This document shows, one piece after another, positions 8,318 to 17,890 of a stretch of 64,000 nt of DNA. This DNA comes from an uncultured Dokdonia sp. (lineage in GTDB: Bacteria > Bacteroidota > Bacteroidia > Flavobacteriales > Flavobacteriaceae). The notes under the pieces were generated by a model. The model made no database searches. It saw only the letters and a program-made list of their open reading frames with translations, and was not told where the DNA came from. Position 1 is the stretch's first letter, and the number at the start of each line of letters is the position of its first letter. A program made the position numbers and the translations under genes. The stretch is from the NCBI RefSeq assembly GCF_937910895.1, contig NZ_CALEMI010000052.1:62001-126000 (forward strand), written 5' to 3'.

Positions 8318-9049
8318 TTATAAAATACTAGGTTGTAAATATTCTTCATAGCAATTTTTTATAATCTCAGAAAGCTCTTTACATTGTTTATGTATAAAGA
8401 AATGATTACCCTCAAGTATTTTATATTTAAAGTTTGATAGTGTAAATCGCTTCCAGTTTTCAATTTGAGCACTTGTTTTTTCTTCAGTACCCATTATAGC
8501 ATATATAGGCACTTGCAATTGTATACCTTCTTCTGAGTATTCATCTTTTTCTAGCACTTCAAAATCTGCTCTCATGATAGGCATAAAGAAAGAGTACAAT
8601 TCTTCATTCAGGAGAACTTCTTCAGGCACACCTCCTAACTCTCGAAGCTCTTCTTTGAACTCTTCATCGTTCATTAGGTAACGTTTCTTTTTTTGTTTTT
8701 CTGGATCCTCATCGTCATAAGTGACTCCAGGACCTGCATTACCAGAAACAATTAGGGATAAAGGTTGATCACCTAATTTTTGCATTTTATGAGCTACAGA
8801 TAAACCTAGTGTAGCTCCCATACTATGACCAAAAATACAGTAAGGAGCATTATTTCTCATAAGAGTAATTTGCTTCACATAGTCTTGAATGGTTTCTTTT
8901 TTTGTTTTAAGAGCTAGTTCTTCAAAACGCTTACCTCTCCCAGGTAATTCTAAAGGTATTACTTGTATATCTTGAGAAAGATATTGTTTTAAAAAATCAA
9001 ATGAGTATATACTTCCGCCAGCAAAGTGTAATAAAAATAACTGTATCAT
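8318..9049 (-). CDS. Type II thioesterase (external editing thioesterase)
   Basis: Stand-alone alpha/beta hydrolase of 243 residues, the usual size for NRPS-associated thioesterases of the GrsT type. The oxyanion segment LLHFAGG lies at 7-13, the nucleophile elbow GHSMG at 74-78 (Ser76), and the catalytic His at 216 in GNHFF. The family clears misprimed or stalled acyl groups from PCP phosphopantetheine arms. Since no synthetase in the window has a built-in thioesterase, this is the only thioesterase seen; a role in chain release cannot be excluded, but editing is the default. It is followed by 80 bases and then the outer-membrane receptor gene on its upstream side. Confidence 0.92.
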   Translation of the reverse strand: MIQLFLLHFAGGSIYSFDFLKQYLSQDIQVIPLELPGRGKRFEELALKTKKETIQDYVKQITLMRNNAPYCIFGHSMGATLGLSVAHKMQKLGDQPLSLIVSGNAGPGVTYDDEDPEKQKKKRYLMNDEEFKEELRELGGVPEEVLLNEELYSFFMPIMRADFEVLEKDEYSEEGIQLQVPIYAIMGTEEKTSAQIENWKRFTLSNFKYKILEGNHFFIHKQCKELSEIIKNCYEEYLQPSIL

Positions 9050-9128
9050 TTTGTGATTTTAGTTTAATTAATAAATCTTTTTTTTAAGCTTTATTTTTAT
9101 ATCTAAAAACAATATTTACACATTGTCT

Positions 9129-11519
9129 TTAGTTCCCGCTTCTTCCTTTCTCTTCTTGATTACCCACAGGGCGTTCTCTTACATTGATTTTATTATTCCC
9201 AAAACTATAGGATAACGATAACCTTAAGAATCTACTACTATTATTTTCATTATACACTTGTGTTACACCGTTTACGTTTGATGTGAAATCTCTAAGAAAA
9301 GCTGAGTTAAAAACATCATTTACAAGTAAAGTTGCTTGTAAATCTTTATTAAGAAAGCTTTTACTCAAACCTATGTTTAGACCAGACATATATCCAAATT
9401 CATAAAGACCTCTTTCATAAGAAGAGCTATACATATAATCTACCTGTAGTTTTGTAGTATCTCCTAATGAGAATGTGTTATTTGTTGAAAAAAATAATTG
9501 AGCACTATTTATTGGGGTGGCATTAATATCACTTTCGAATTGAGTATCAGACCCAAGTAGGTATAGTAAATTGCGACTTTGCCACCAAGATGTCCATTTG
9601 TTGGTATAATTTGCTCCTAAACCAAAATAATATTCTTTAAAATAGTTTTGTTTTGTGATAATTTGAGTGTTATTATCTGTGTTTGCAGTAAATACAACTC
9701 CAAAACCATCGGTTGCTACATTTAGAAAAGCATTAATTCTTAACTTTCTTTTAAAAATGTAAGTAAAATCAAAATTATCACTAAAAGAAGGTTGTAAAAA
9801 GGGATTTCCTTCAGAAAAACTTGTACTGTTAATATATACTCTAAAAGGATTAAGGTCTACAAAACTTGGTCTGTTAATTCTTTTTCCATAATTAAAATTA
9901 AAACCATGATTATCACTTTTTTGATAGGAAAGGTAAACTGTAGGAAATAATTTTACATAATCATTTTCAGTCGTTTGATCTAATGTTCTTGAAAACCCTT
10001 CTGTCTGTGTACTTTCTAGTCTAAGACCAACTTGAGCGCTAAGCTTTTTATTAATATTTTTAGAGCCACTCACATAAATCGCTTGATTATTTTCTTCGTA
10101 TTCAAACGTATTAGATTGATTAGTGTCTAGAACGGGTGTTCCAGAAGTAGTATCAAAAAATTCTATATCACTTTCACTATTTATATAACTAATTTTACCT
10201 CCATAAGACAAATTCACAAACTCTAATGGATGCTCTATATCTACAATCGTACTAAAATTAGTTATATCTTGATCTGATGCGTTTATTGCAGATAGGTCTG
10301 TATCTATTAATTGAAAATCTGGAGTGAAGTTTTGCGCTAGAAAAGTGTTACTTGTTTTAGAATTAAAATCAAAATAGTCTACATCTACAGATATTTCTCT
10401 TCCTAAAGTATCTAATTTTGTAATTGCGTGAACATTGTATGAGTTACCTCTATTCTCCCTATCCTTAAATCCATCTGTTATTAAAAGAGATTCAACTTGA
10501 TTTGATGTATTATTAATAGCAATATTATTTACAAATGCTCCGTCAGGTGTACTATAATTTCCTGAATATTGTGCTCCAATTGTAGTATTATCACTAACAT
10601 CATAATCTAAAGTAACACGCCCCGTGACATTATCTCTCTTTTCTTTTTCATCTCCTTTTAATATCCAAGGACCCGTTGGAAAAAATATATCTAAATCTCC
10701 TTGGTTTCTTACATCTCCTGTTCTAGCACTAGCACTTAAAGAAAGTCTAAACTTATTTTTGTCATAAAAAAAGTTATTGCGTAGTGTATAAAAATTAAAA
10801 GTGTTTTGATCATAAACTAAAGAAGTCGTATTCTTCCAAGAATCTCGAACCCCTTTTTTAAGGTTTATATTTATTAACCCTCCATCACCAGCTGCGTCAT
10901 ATTTTGCAGGAGGGTTTGTGATGATCTCTATACTTTTAATATCACTAGCTGAAATAGAATTTAAATAGTTTGTTAAATCATCTCCCGATAGTTCAATGAT
11001 TCGTCCATTTATCATAATTCGTGAAGATCCTTTTCCTAATAAACTAATATTACCATTTTGAACAACCAGTCCTGGTGCTACATTAAGAACACTCATAGCA
11101 TCACCTCCTGTTGCAGAAATGTTATTTTCCACATTAAAGATTAATCTATCTGCCTTATATTCTATCATCTTTCTTTGTCCAGTAACGATTACTTCGTCAA
11201 GTCCCTCTGAAGCAGGACTTATAATAATACCTTCAACTTCCATATCAGACTGAACATCGATTTCCTTGGTCCATGTTTCATAGCCTAAAAAGCTTACAGT
11301 TAATTCATATTTTCCAGATGGAACAACCATAGAAAAAGCTCCTAATTCATCACTAATAGTACCTCCTTTTAATTCTTGAGAACTATCCCTAAGAATTACA
11401 TTTGCAAATGCAATACTAACTTCTGTATCTTTTTCTTTAATAACTCCTTGGAGTGTATTTTGAGAAAAACTAAAGAAGGGTAGTAGAGATACTATTATTA
11501 AAAAGCTTATTTTTTTCAT
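9129..11519 (-). CDS. TonB-type outer-membrane beta-barrel protein with CarboxypepD_reg-like N-domain
   Basis: 796 residues. A signal peptide (MKKISFLIIVSLLPFFSFSQ) is followed by a carboxypeptidase-regulatory-like beta-sandwich (about 21-105: LQGVIKEKDT, then SFLGYETW), a plug-like region (about 115-225: EVIVTGQRK, NPPAKYDAAG, GGLININLK) and a large beta-barrel (about 230-790). The barrel resembles the Bacteroidota outer-membrane beta-barrel family that lacks the usual TonB_dep_Rec C-terminus, so it is receptor-like but not a textbook siderophore receptor. Next to the exporter, acylase and thioesterase it is most likely the outer-membrane passage or uptake route for the NRPS product. The ligand cannot be read from the sequence. 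Confidence 0.87.
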   Translation of the reverse strand: MKKISFLIIVSLLPFFSFSQNTLQGVIKEKDTEVSIAFANVILRDSSQELKGGTISDELGAFSMVVPSGKYELTVSFLGYETWTKEIDVQSDMEVEGIIISPASEGLDEVIVTGQRKMIEYKADRLIFNVENNISATGGDAMSVLNVAPGLVVQNGNISLLGKGSSRIMINGRIIELSGDDLTNYLNSISASDIKSIEIITNPPAKYDAAGDGGLININLKKGVRDSWKNTTSLVYDQNTFNFYTLRNNFFYDKNKFRLSLSASARTGDVRNQGDLDIFFPTGPWILKGDEKEKRDNVTGRVTLDYDVSDNTTIGAQYSGNYSTPDGAFVNNIAINNTSNQVESLLITDGFKDRENRGNSYNVHAITKLDTLGREISVDVDYFDFNSKTSNTFLAQNFTPDFQLIDTDLSAINASDQDITNFSTIVDIEHPLEFVNLSYGGKISYINSESDIEFFDTTSGTPVLDTNQSNTFEYEENNQAIYVSGSKNINKKLSAQVGLRLESTQTEGFSRTLDQTTENDYVKLFPTVYLSYQKSDNHGFNFNYGKRINRPSFVDLNPFRVYINSTSFSEGNPFLQPSFSDNFDFTYIFKRKLRINAFLNVATDGFGVVFTANTDNNTQIITKQNYFKEYYFGLGANYTNKWTSWWQSRNLLYLLGSDTQFESDINATPINSAQLFFSTNNTFSLGDTTKLQVDYMYSSSYERGLYEFGYMSGLNIGLSKSFLNKDLQATLLVNDVFNSAFLRDFTSNVNGVTQVYNENNSSRFLRLSLSYSFGNNKINVRERPVGNQEEKGRSGN

Positions 11520-11577
11520 AATTTATATTTTATATTATTTTGAGTATTACTTTTTTCAAAACTGTAGATTACTCACA

Positions 11578-14500
11578 CTAATGCGATAATTTTCGAATCA
11601 TATTTGGTATAAAATCTTTTACATTGAATAAGCTCTTTTTATACTTATCATAGATTTTTTTATCACACATCAATTCAAGTTGAATTCCATTCTTCTTTAT
11701 GACACAACTTAGATCCAAATAAAGATCTCTTTTGAGCTTACAATCGACTATACTGAAATTCTGAAATTCGCCTTCTCTAAAAACACCTTCCATTTGTTTT
11801 ATATTTATAAATCCCTTCTTATAAGAGTCTATATCTATAGTTGTTTGTGTTAAAACATCTTTCCGAATAGTTTCATAAGGAATAGATTGGTGTTGACGTG
11901 CATTTAAATATTCTAATTGTACAGTACTGCATAAATCAGCACCTGTATTCTTAGCAAGTTTTATGGGTATAACATTATTAACAACTCCTAAAACACTTGA
12001 AGTATCAAAAACATCTGTAAAAGATTCTCTGCCGTTTACTAAAACTAATTGTATACTTGACTTGTTGTTAGAGCACTCTTGTAATAGAACTTGATGATAA
12101 GCCATGAATAAACCAGCTACAGGCACTCTCAGTTTTTTAGACAACCTTTCAATATCTTTGATTTCTGATGTGTCTATTAGCATTGTTTGTTTAATCCCTT
12201 TGTTTACATTATTCTTTTTACTTTTTTGAACATCTAATACTGGTATATCACCAAGGTAGTCCAACCAAAAATCACGAGATTTAATTCCTTGTGTAGATGT
12301 TAGATATTTTTGCTGCCAACTACTATAATGGAAATTAGAAACATGTTTTCTCCTTGTAGGCAAAACTCCTTTACTTATAAATTCTTCTAATGCGACATTG
12401 AATACGAGATCCGTGTGTAAATCTCCTAAGGCATGGCTTATTGTTACGACTAATATATCTTCTTTGATATTTTTTGAATCTTTAAGTACAAATAGCCGTA
12501 TCAATTCACCTTTGAAAAAATCATATTCTCTTTCTGATACTTTATTTATGTATTCTTTTACTAAAATAGTATTAGAAATATCAACATTCTTATAATCAAT
12601 ATGTAATGCCAATTTATCTAGTGCTAAATATTCTTGATATATTTCATCTCCTTCCTGTATAAATTGTAAATGAAGTTCTGGAAAACGAGCAAGAAAGCCT
12701 CTAAAGTGAAGATCTAACTCTTCTTTAGTACTAGAAGGAATCGTAAAGGGACCTAAAATTGCTTGAGAATCCTCATACCTCATCATGTACCTTTGGTTTT
12801 CAGATATTTGAATTCTATCTCCTACTTTCCAATTCTTACTTAAGAGAGCATCATATTCACAAAAATCTAGTTTCTTATTTGTAGTTAGCTCTCTTTCTGT
12901 ATTAGCAAGTAATACTGTTATTGCTTCTATATCTGTAGCAGTAAGCAAGTGCTCTGCTTTTATATCAAAGCCTATACTTTTTAACTCAAATAATAACTGG
13001 ATTAATTTTATAGAATCACCCCCTATATCATAAAAATTGTCTTTTAGACTCACCCGTTCTCTCTGGAGAACTTTTTTACATAAAGAGACTATTTCTTTTT
13101 CTAGGCTATTTCTTGGAGCGATAAACTCTATTCCATTATCTGTTTCTGTAATATCAATTTTAGACAATATTGTCTTATTTACTTTACCATTAGATGTGAG
13201 TGGAATTTCATCCAATTGAATAAAATAAGATGGAATCATATATGTCGGTAATCTTTTTAAGAGATACTCTCTAATAGAAGCAATATCTTGCTTTTCATCG
13301 GCTACTATATATGTAATAATTTTTGTTTCTCCAGTTTCAAACTCTTTTGCTAGAACGACCGATTCTTTGATATTTTTATAAGATTGTAATTGATATTCTA
13401 TTTCTCCTAGCTCTACTCGATTACCAAATATTTTCACCATATCATCTTTTCTACCAACATATTCTATATTACCATCGGTCCATCTTCTACCTATATCTCC
13501 TGTCTTATAAAGTTTCTCACCTTTAACAAATGGGCTCTCTACAAACTTATTTGTTATGTCTTCGCTTTCGTTAATATATCCTGCTGAAACACACTCACCA
13601 CTGATACATATCTCTCCTGTTACACCTACTGGAAGAATGTTTAAATAATTATCCAGTATATATACCTTTACATTTCCGATAGGTTTCCCAATCAAGATAT
13701 TGTCACTTGTAGTTACTATATTGCTAGAATACTTTATACTTTCTATTGAAGCTGCGATTTCCTTTTGTTCTTCAAGCATTATTTTTAAATCCTCAATAGT
13801 GGTATAAGGATTCATAAATACTGTTCTAAAAACAAGGTTTCTAATAATGTTTTCAGTTTTTTTGATTTGTGTATAAGAAACAAATGTGTTACCTCTCTTA
13901 AATTGTTCTTGTTGTATCTTACGATTTAGTTCATTTATAACTTCTAACTCATTATCTGTAAAGACCTCTTTATTTCTATAGTTTAAAGGTATATATCTAT
14001 ATAAAACAATGTTTAAATCTGGTTTATATAATAGCCTAAAAGATGGGTCTTCATTAATAAGTCTTGCGAATTCTTGAGCCGTATTGTAATTATATCTTAT
14101 TACTTGAGCAAAACCATTTTTTCCAAAAATTTTAAATGCTGCGTGTAAGAGTAAACACATAAAATTACGTGATCCTTCAACTGTATATTTCCCTAAATCA
14201 TAACTACCTTTTCTTGCTTGATAATGGGTATTATTCTCTGAAGATTCAACAAAAGAAGGGTCTTTAAATAGACAAATACTTAATCCTATTGGGATATATA
14301 ATTGTTTATGAGCACATACGGAAACAGAATTAGCTAATTGAATACCATCTAGTTTTTTAGCTATCTGATCATCCATCATAAAACTACCTCCAAAAGCAGC
14401 ATCTACATGATAATGTATGTTCTGTTCTTTTGCGATCTCTCCTATTGTTACTAAAGGGTCTATATTACCTGACTCTGTTGTTCCTGCAATTCCTACGATT

Positions 14501-17500
14501 CCTAAAACAAGTGTTTTATTATCTCTAAGAGTTTTTACTAAACTTGTTATTTCTTCTCTTATCGTTGCTACATCCTTATTTTCATAATCTAGCTCTACAA
14601 AAGATTTTGTGCCTAAGCCTAATAACTTTAGTGCTTTCCCAAAAGAATAGTGACACCATCTAGACCCCAATAAAACAACATCTTGATATCCATAAAAATC
14701 TAATGCTTTAATAAGCCCCTCTTTAGAGATACCATCAAATCCGTCTGTAGCTTTTAATAAATTATTAAGTGTGTAGTTAAGAGCCATAATATTGGACATG
14801 GTGCCTCCATTGGTAATTACTCCTAAAGCATCATCTGGTGCCTGAACATATTTTTTATAAAAAGCTTCTTCATTTTTATATATCAGATTATGGAAAATTC
14901 CTATTACTTGCTTTTCTACCAATGTAGAAATCATAGAGGTTTCAATTTTAACTTGATTTTGATTTAGTATGGTAACTAAAGAATTAAGCTCTCTAAATAT
15001 ATTAGGGATTAAACTTGTCATGTGTCCTACATAAGACGGAACCCCTACATTTACTACATTAGGCAATAGATCTGACTTTAAAAATTTAATATATTCTTCT
15101 ACATTTAATTGGGAGTTAAAGTCTACATTCTTAAAATGTTCTTGTTTTATAAGATTATCAAATGAATCTGAAATAATCTTATTTGAATTATCATGAGTAG
15201 TTATTAGTTGTTCAATTTCATTTTTCATAGAACAATCAAATAGATTGAACTTCTTAAATTTATTATATTCATTATAGGTGTCATAGTATGTAGCATCTGC
15301 TGTTACCTCGGTTGAACCATAAATATTTAACAGTCTCACATTACTACTACGCAAACTGTTATAAAATTTTTCAACATCGCTTTTCTTTAATGCTTCTCCA
15401 CTACTAATCCAAAGATTTAAATTTTGAAGTTTTTCTCTACATAATTCTGGATGCTTTATCAATTCTCTTAATAGAGAGGGAACAAGAACTATTCTAGACA
15501 CCTTATCTTTATGTAAGTTATCTGCAAATTTTTGAATAGAAAGGATTTCTTCTTTTTTATAAAAAACTAAAGGAATTCCTTTTAACAAGGGTCCATAAAA
15601 TTCCCAAATGTGATCTACAAATCCTATAGACGTTTTTGCACAACATACTTCATTGTCTTGAAATGGATAATTTTTCCACATCCAATGTAATCGATTATTA
15701 ACACTACTTGACTTTAATAAAACACCTTTAGGCATTCCTGTTGATCCAGAAGTATAAATAATAAACTCTATATCGCTTTTCTTTGATGGACTTATAATAT
15801 TAGACATAAACTCATATAAATTCATTTGAGTTAAAGTCTCTTGATTTATAGATCCTATACTTTTACTATCCTTTTCTATATATTGTATTCTTTCACGTGG
15901 AGTATTAGGATCAATAGGAATATAGATTGCTCCTACTTTTTTAATTGCTAATAACACAGCCATCAACTGATAGTCATGTGATAATGAGACAATTACTTTG
16001 TCATCACTTTTTATACCTAATACGTTAGATAAATAACTTGCATACTTATCTGAGAGATCATGTAGATTCTTATATGTCAATTCATTATCATTATTGATAA
16101 TAGCTATTGCATCTGGAGTTTTGTTTACCTGATCTTCAAATAGTTCAATTATTGATTTATTAGTTGGAAATGATACTTTGGTTTCGTTAAACGTAATTAA
16201 AAGTTCTTTTTCTTCAGAATCTGAAAGATAATTTAGATTTCTAATTTTTTCTTTAGGATCTTTTAAGATATCATTAAGGATACATTTGAAATGAATTAAG
16301 AATTGCTCTATCGTTTCTTTTACATATATATCTGTATTGAATGTGACTTCCACTGAGAGATATTCACCTATTTCTTCAAACGTAAAACAAAGATCATACT
16401 TGCTTACAGTTTCTTTATGATCTATAATTGCATTTAAATTTTCTATATTAATTCCCTTTCCACTTTCGATGGTTACTATATTTTGTAAAACAACCATGAC
16501 ATCAAAGATGGGATTTCGACTATTATCTCTTTTTAAATTGAGATCTTCCACAAGGCGGTCAAATGGATATTGTTGATGTTCATACGCTTTAAAAGTATTA
16601 TTCTTAATTTTATAAAATAATTCTTCAAAACTTTCTTCTTGTAATACTTCATTTCTTAATGCAATTGTATTCACATAAAAACCTATTTGATTTTCTAATT
16701 CTATATGATCCCTTCCTGCAGTAGGGCTTCCTATCACAAAGTCATTTTGAGATGTATATCTAGAAAATAAAGTATTGATTATTGCTAATAAACCGATAAA
16801 AAGACTTCCCTCTTTTTCTTGACAAAACTTCTTCAAATTACTTGTCAATTCTTTTGAAATAATAGTCTCCAAGCTCCACCCATTACTAGTATTTATTAGT
16901 GGGCGTTTCTTTTGAGAAGGTAAATCTAATAATGGTATTTCTGTTGAAAATTGATTTAACCAATATTCACTATGCTTTTTTGATACTTTGTCTGCTAATT
17001 GTTGTTGCTGCCAAGCTGCGTAATCTTTATATTGAATCCTTAAAGGAGCCAATTTTGGAATTGTGTTTGAACAATAGGCTTCATAATAATCTAATATATC
17101 ATTGGTTAAAACTTTCATTGACCAACCATCACTAATTATATGATGCATGTTATAATAAAACACAAAAGTATCTTCAGAAGCTTTCAAAATTGCTACTCTT
17201 AATAGGGGTCCATTTTCAAGATCAAAAGCGATCTTTGAATCTCTACTTATATACTCTTGTATTTTGAATTCTTTGTCAGAAACATCACTAAAATTCTCAT
17301 GACTAATTGAAAAATCAAATTCTTCTACTGGTAATATCATCTGTCTTACTTCACCATTTTTTTCTTCTTTAAAAACAGTACGTAAAATTTCATGTCTTTC
17401 AATAACACTATTAATTGCTTTCTCAAATTTTTGTATATCACAACCTCCTGTCAACACAGTTTGAGAGGGTATATTATACGCTATAGATTGATCTTCAAAT

Positions 17501-17760
17501 TGACTTAAAATCCATAAACGACGTTGCGCTGATGACAATGGATAATTTTTTTGTTTATCTATTGATTGTATATTTAAATAAGTAGTAGTATCAGACTTAT
17601 ATACTTTTACAAAATCAATAAGTGCGTCCTTATTTAATTTAATTTCTTCTATTAAAGAAGTATCTATAACACCTTTAGGAGCTTGAACATCTAATCTATC
17701 ATTGATGATATCCATTTTTACATCTAAAATTCTTAACTTATTTATTAACGTATCTATCAT
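11578..17760 (-). CDS. Terminal NRPS: TubC-C-A(beta-Ala, interrupted by PLP aspartate decarboxylase)-PCP-C
   Basis: 2060 residues. Domains in order: TubC-like N-terminal docking (1-52); condensation (about 72-510, HHIISDG at 206-212); adenylation N-part (about 535-835; A3 YTSGSTGMPKG at 669-679, A4 FVDHIWE at 714-720, A5 NIYGSTE at 812-818); an inserted PLP decarboxylase (about 838-1345); adenylation C-part (IGKPI at 1357, A6 GEICISG, A7 YKTGD at 1418, A8 GRKDDMVKI, A10 with Lys1526); PCP with GGDS (Ser1583); and a divergent terminal C domain (about 1640-2060, SHALGD at 1775-1780). The hand-read specificity code is V-D-W-V-I-S-I-A-D-K, matching the beta-Ala consensus VDxVISxADK. Loss of Asp235 agrees with a substrate lacking an alpha-amino group. 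No thioesterase follows. Last synthetase in transcriptional order, behind a hairpin. Confidence 0.95.
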   Translation of the reverse strand: MIDTLINKLRILDVKMDIINDRLDVQAPKGVIDTSLIEEIKLNKDALIDFVKVYKSDTTTYLNIQSIDKQKNYPLSSAQRRLWILSQFEDQSIAYNIPSQTVLTGGCDIQKFEKAINSVIERHEILRTVFKEEKNGEVRQMILPVEEFDFSISHENFSDVSDKEFKIQEYISRDSKIAFDLENGPLLRVAILKASEDTFVFYYNMHHIISDGWSMKVLTNDILDYYEAYCSNTIPKLAPLRIQYKDYAAWQQQQLADKVSKKHSEYWLNQFSTEIPLLDLPSQKKRPLINTSNGWSLETIISKELTSNLKKFCQEKEGSLFIGLLAIINTLFSRYTSQNDFVIGSPTAGRDHIELENQIGFYVNTIALRNEVLQEESFEELFYKIKNNTFKAYEHQQYPFDRLVEDLNLKRDNSRNPIFDVMVVLQNIVTIESGKGINIENLNAIIDHKETVSKYDLCFTFEEIGEYLSVEVTFNTDIYVKETIEQFLIHFKCILNDILKDPKEKIRNLNYLSDSEEKELLITFNETKVSFPTNKSIIELFEDQVNKTPDAIAIINNDNELTYKNLHDLSDKYASYLSNVLGIKSDDKVIVSLSHDYQLMAVLLAIKKVGAIYIPIDPNTPRERIQYIEKDSKSIGSINQETLTQMNLYEFMSNIISPSKKSDIEFIIYTSGSTGMPKGVLLKSSSVNNRLHWMWKNYPFQDNEVCCAKTSIGFVDHIWEFYGPLLKGIPLVFYKKEEILSIQKFADNLHKDKVSRIVLVPSLLRELIKHPELCREKLQNLNLWISSGEALKKSDVEKFYNSLRSSNVRLLNIYGSTEVTADATYYDTYNEYNKFKKFNLFDCSMKNEIEQLITTHDNSNKIISDSFDNLIKQEHFKNVDFNSQLNVEEYIKFLKSDLLPNVVNVGVPSYVGHMTSLIPNIFRELNSLVTILNQNQVKIETSMISTLVEKQVIGIFHNLIYKNEEAFYKKYVQAPDDALGVITNGGTMSNIMALNYTLNNLLKATDGFDGISKEGLIKALDFYGYQDVVLLGSRWCHYSFGKALKLLGLGTKSFVELDYENKDVATIREEITSLVKTLRDNKTLVLGIVGIAGTTESGNIDPLVTIGEIAKEQNIHYHVDAAFGGSFMMDDQIAKKLDGIQLANSVSVCAHKQLYIPIGLSICLFKDPSFVESSENNTHYQARKGSYDLGKYTVEGSRNFMCLLLHAAFKIFGKNGFAQVIRYNYNTAQEFARLINEDPSFRLLYKPDLNIVLYRYIPLNYRNKEVFTDNELEVINELNRKIQQEQFKRGNTFVSYTQIKKTENIIRNLVFRTVFMNPYTTIEDLKIMLEEQKEIAASIESIKYSSNIVTTSDNILIGKPIGNVKVYILDNYLNILPVGVTGEICISGECVSAGYINESEDITNKFVESPFVKGEKLYKTGDIGRRWTDGNIEYVGRKDDMVKIFGNRVELGEIEYQLQSYKNIKESVVLAKEFETGETKIITYIVADEKQDIASIREYLLKRLPTYMIPSYFIQLDEIPLTSNGKVNKTILSKIDITETDNGIEFIAPRNSLEKEIVSLCKKVLQRERVSLKDNFYDIGGDSIKLIQLLFELKSIGFDIKAEHLLTATDIEAITVLLANTERELTTNKKLDFCEYDALLSKNWKVGDRIQISENQRYMMRYEDSQAILGPFTIPSSTKEELDLHFRGFLARFPELHLQFIQEGDEIYQEYLALDKLALHIDYKNVDISNTILVKEYINKVSEREYDFFKGELIRLFVLKDSKNIKEDILVVTISHALGDLHTDLVFNVALEEFISKGVLPTRRKHVSNFHYSSWQQKYLTSTQGIKSRDFWLDYLGDIPVLDVQKSKKNNVNKGIKQTMLIDTSEIKDIERLSKKLRVPVAGLFMAYHQVLLQECSNNKSSIQLVLVNGRESFTDVFDTSSVLGVVNNVIPIKLAKNTGADLCSTVQLEYLNARQHQSIPYETIRKDVLTQTTIDIDSYKKGFINIKQMEGVFREGEFQNFSIVDCKLKRDLYLDLSCVIKKNGIQLELMCDKKIYDKYKKSLFNVKDFIPNMIRKLSH
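13711..15249 (-). other. PanP-type PLP-dependent aspartate decarboxylase domain inserted in the A domain
   Basis: About 510 residues (838-1345 of the NRPS) form a complete group II PLP decarboxylase in the same reading frame. Landmarks: VGHMTSLIP (911-919), NQNQVKIETS (933-942), TNGGTMSN (983-990), HYSFGKA (1037-1043), GIAGTTESGNIDPL (1090-1103), HVDAAFGG with cofactor Asp1120, and SVSVCAHKQLY with Schiff-base Lys1152. The C-terminal RGNTFVSYTQI and NPYTTIEDL segments are also present, so the fold looks whole. From memory these blocks match PanP, the PLP-dependent aspartate 1-decarboxylase of Vibrio and relatives (Asp -> beta-Ala + CO2), better than glutamate or aromatic decarboxylases. The substrate assignment is inference, strengthened by the beta-Ala code of the host A domain. 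Confidence 0.9.
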
Positions 17761-17827
17761 AATACAAACTGTTATGTTAAATTAATTTTAATATTTTTCT
17801 TGGAATTCTTGTATTACACAAGAAAAT

Positions 17828-17861
17828 ACACACATCATTCTAAAAATAGGATGATGTGTGT
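17828..17861 (-). terminator. Stem-loop between the two last NRPS genes
   Basis: ACACACATCAT (17828-17838) pairs with ATGATGTGTGT (17851-17861), with four more pairs inside around an A-rich loop. On the minus strand it follows the upstream NRPS stop (17891) and is followed by TATTTTCTT. It looks like a terminator or attenuator, so the terminal NRPS gene may be expressed at a lower level or from its own promoter. Confidence 0.6.
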
Positions 17862-17890
17862 GTTGTAGGGATTAAAAAGTTAAATCACTT

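Noticed and set aside
9129-11519. Firm call as a siderophore receptor
   Set aside because: The barrel is of the Bacteroidota beta-barrel type without a recognisable siderophore-receptor C-terminus; ligand unknown.
13711-15249. Decarboxylase as a separate gene or an assembly chimera
   Set aside because: The frame is continuous with the A domain on both sides and A-domain motifs resume exactly where expected. The beta-Ala code makes the fusion functionally coherent, so a chimera is unlikely, though resequencing would settle it.
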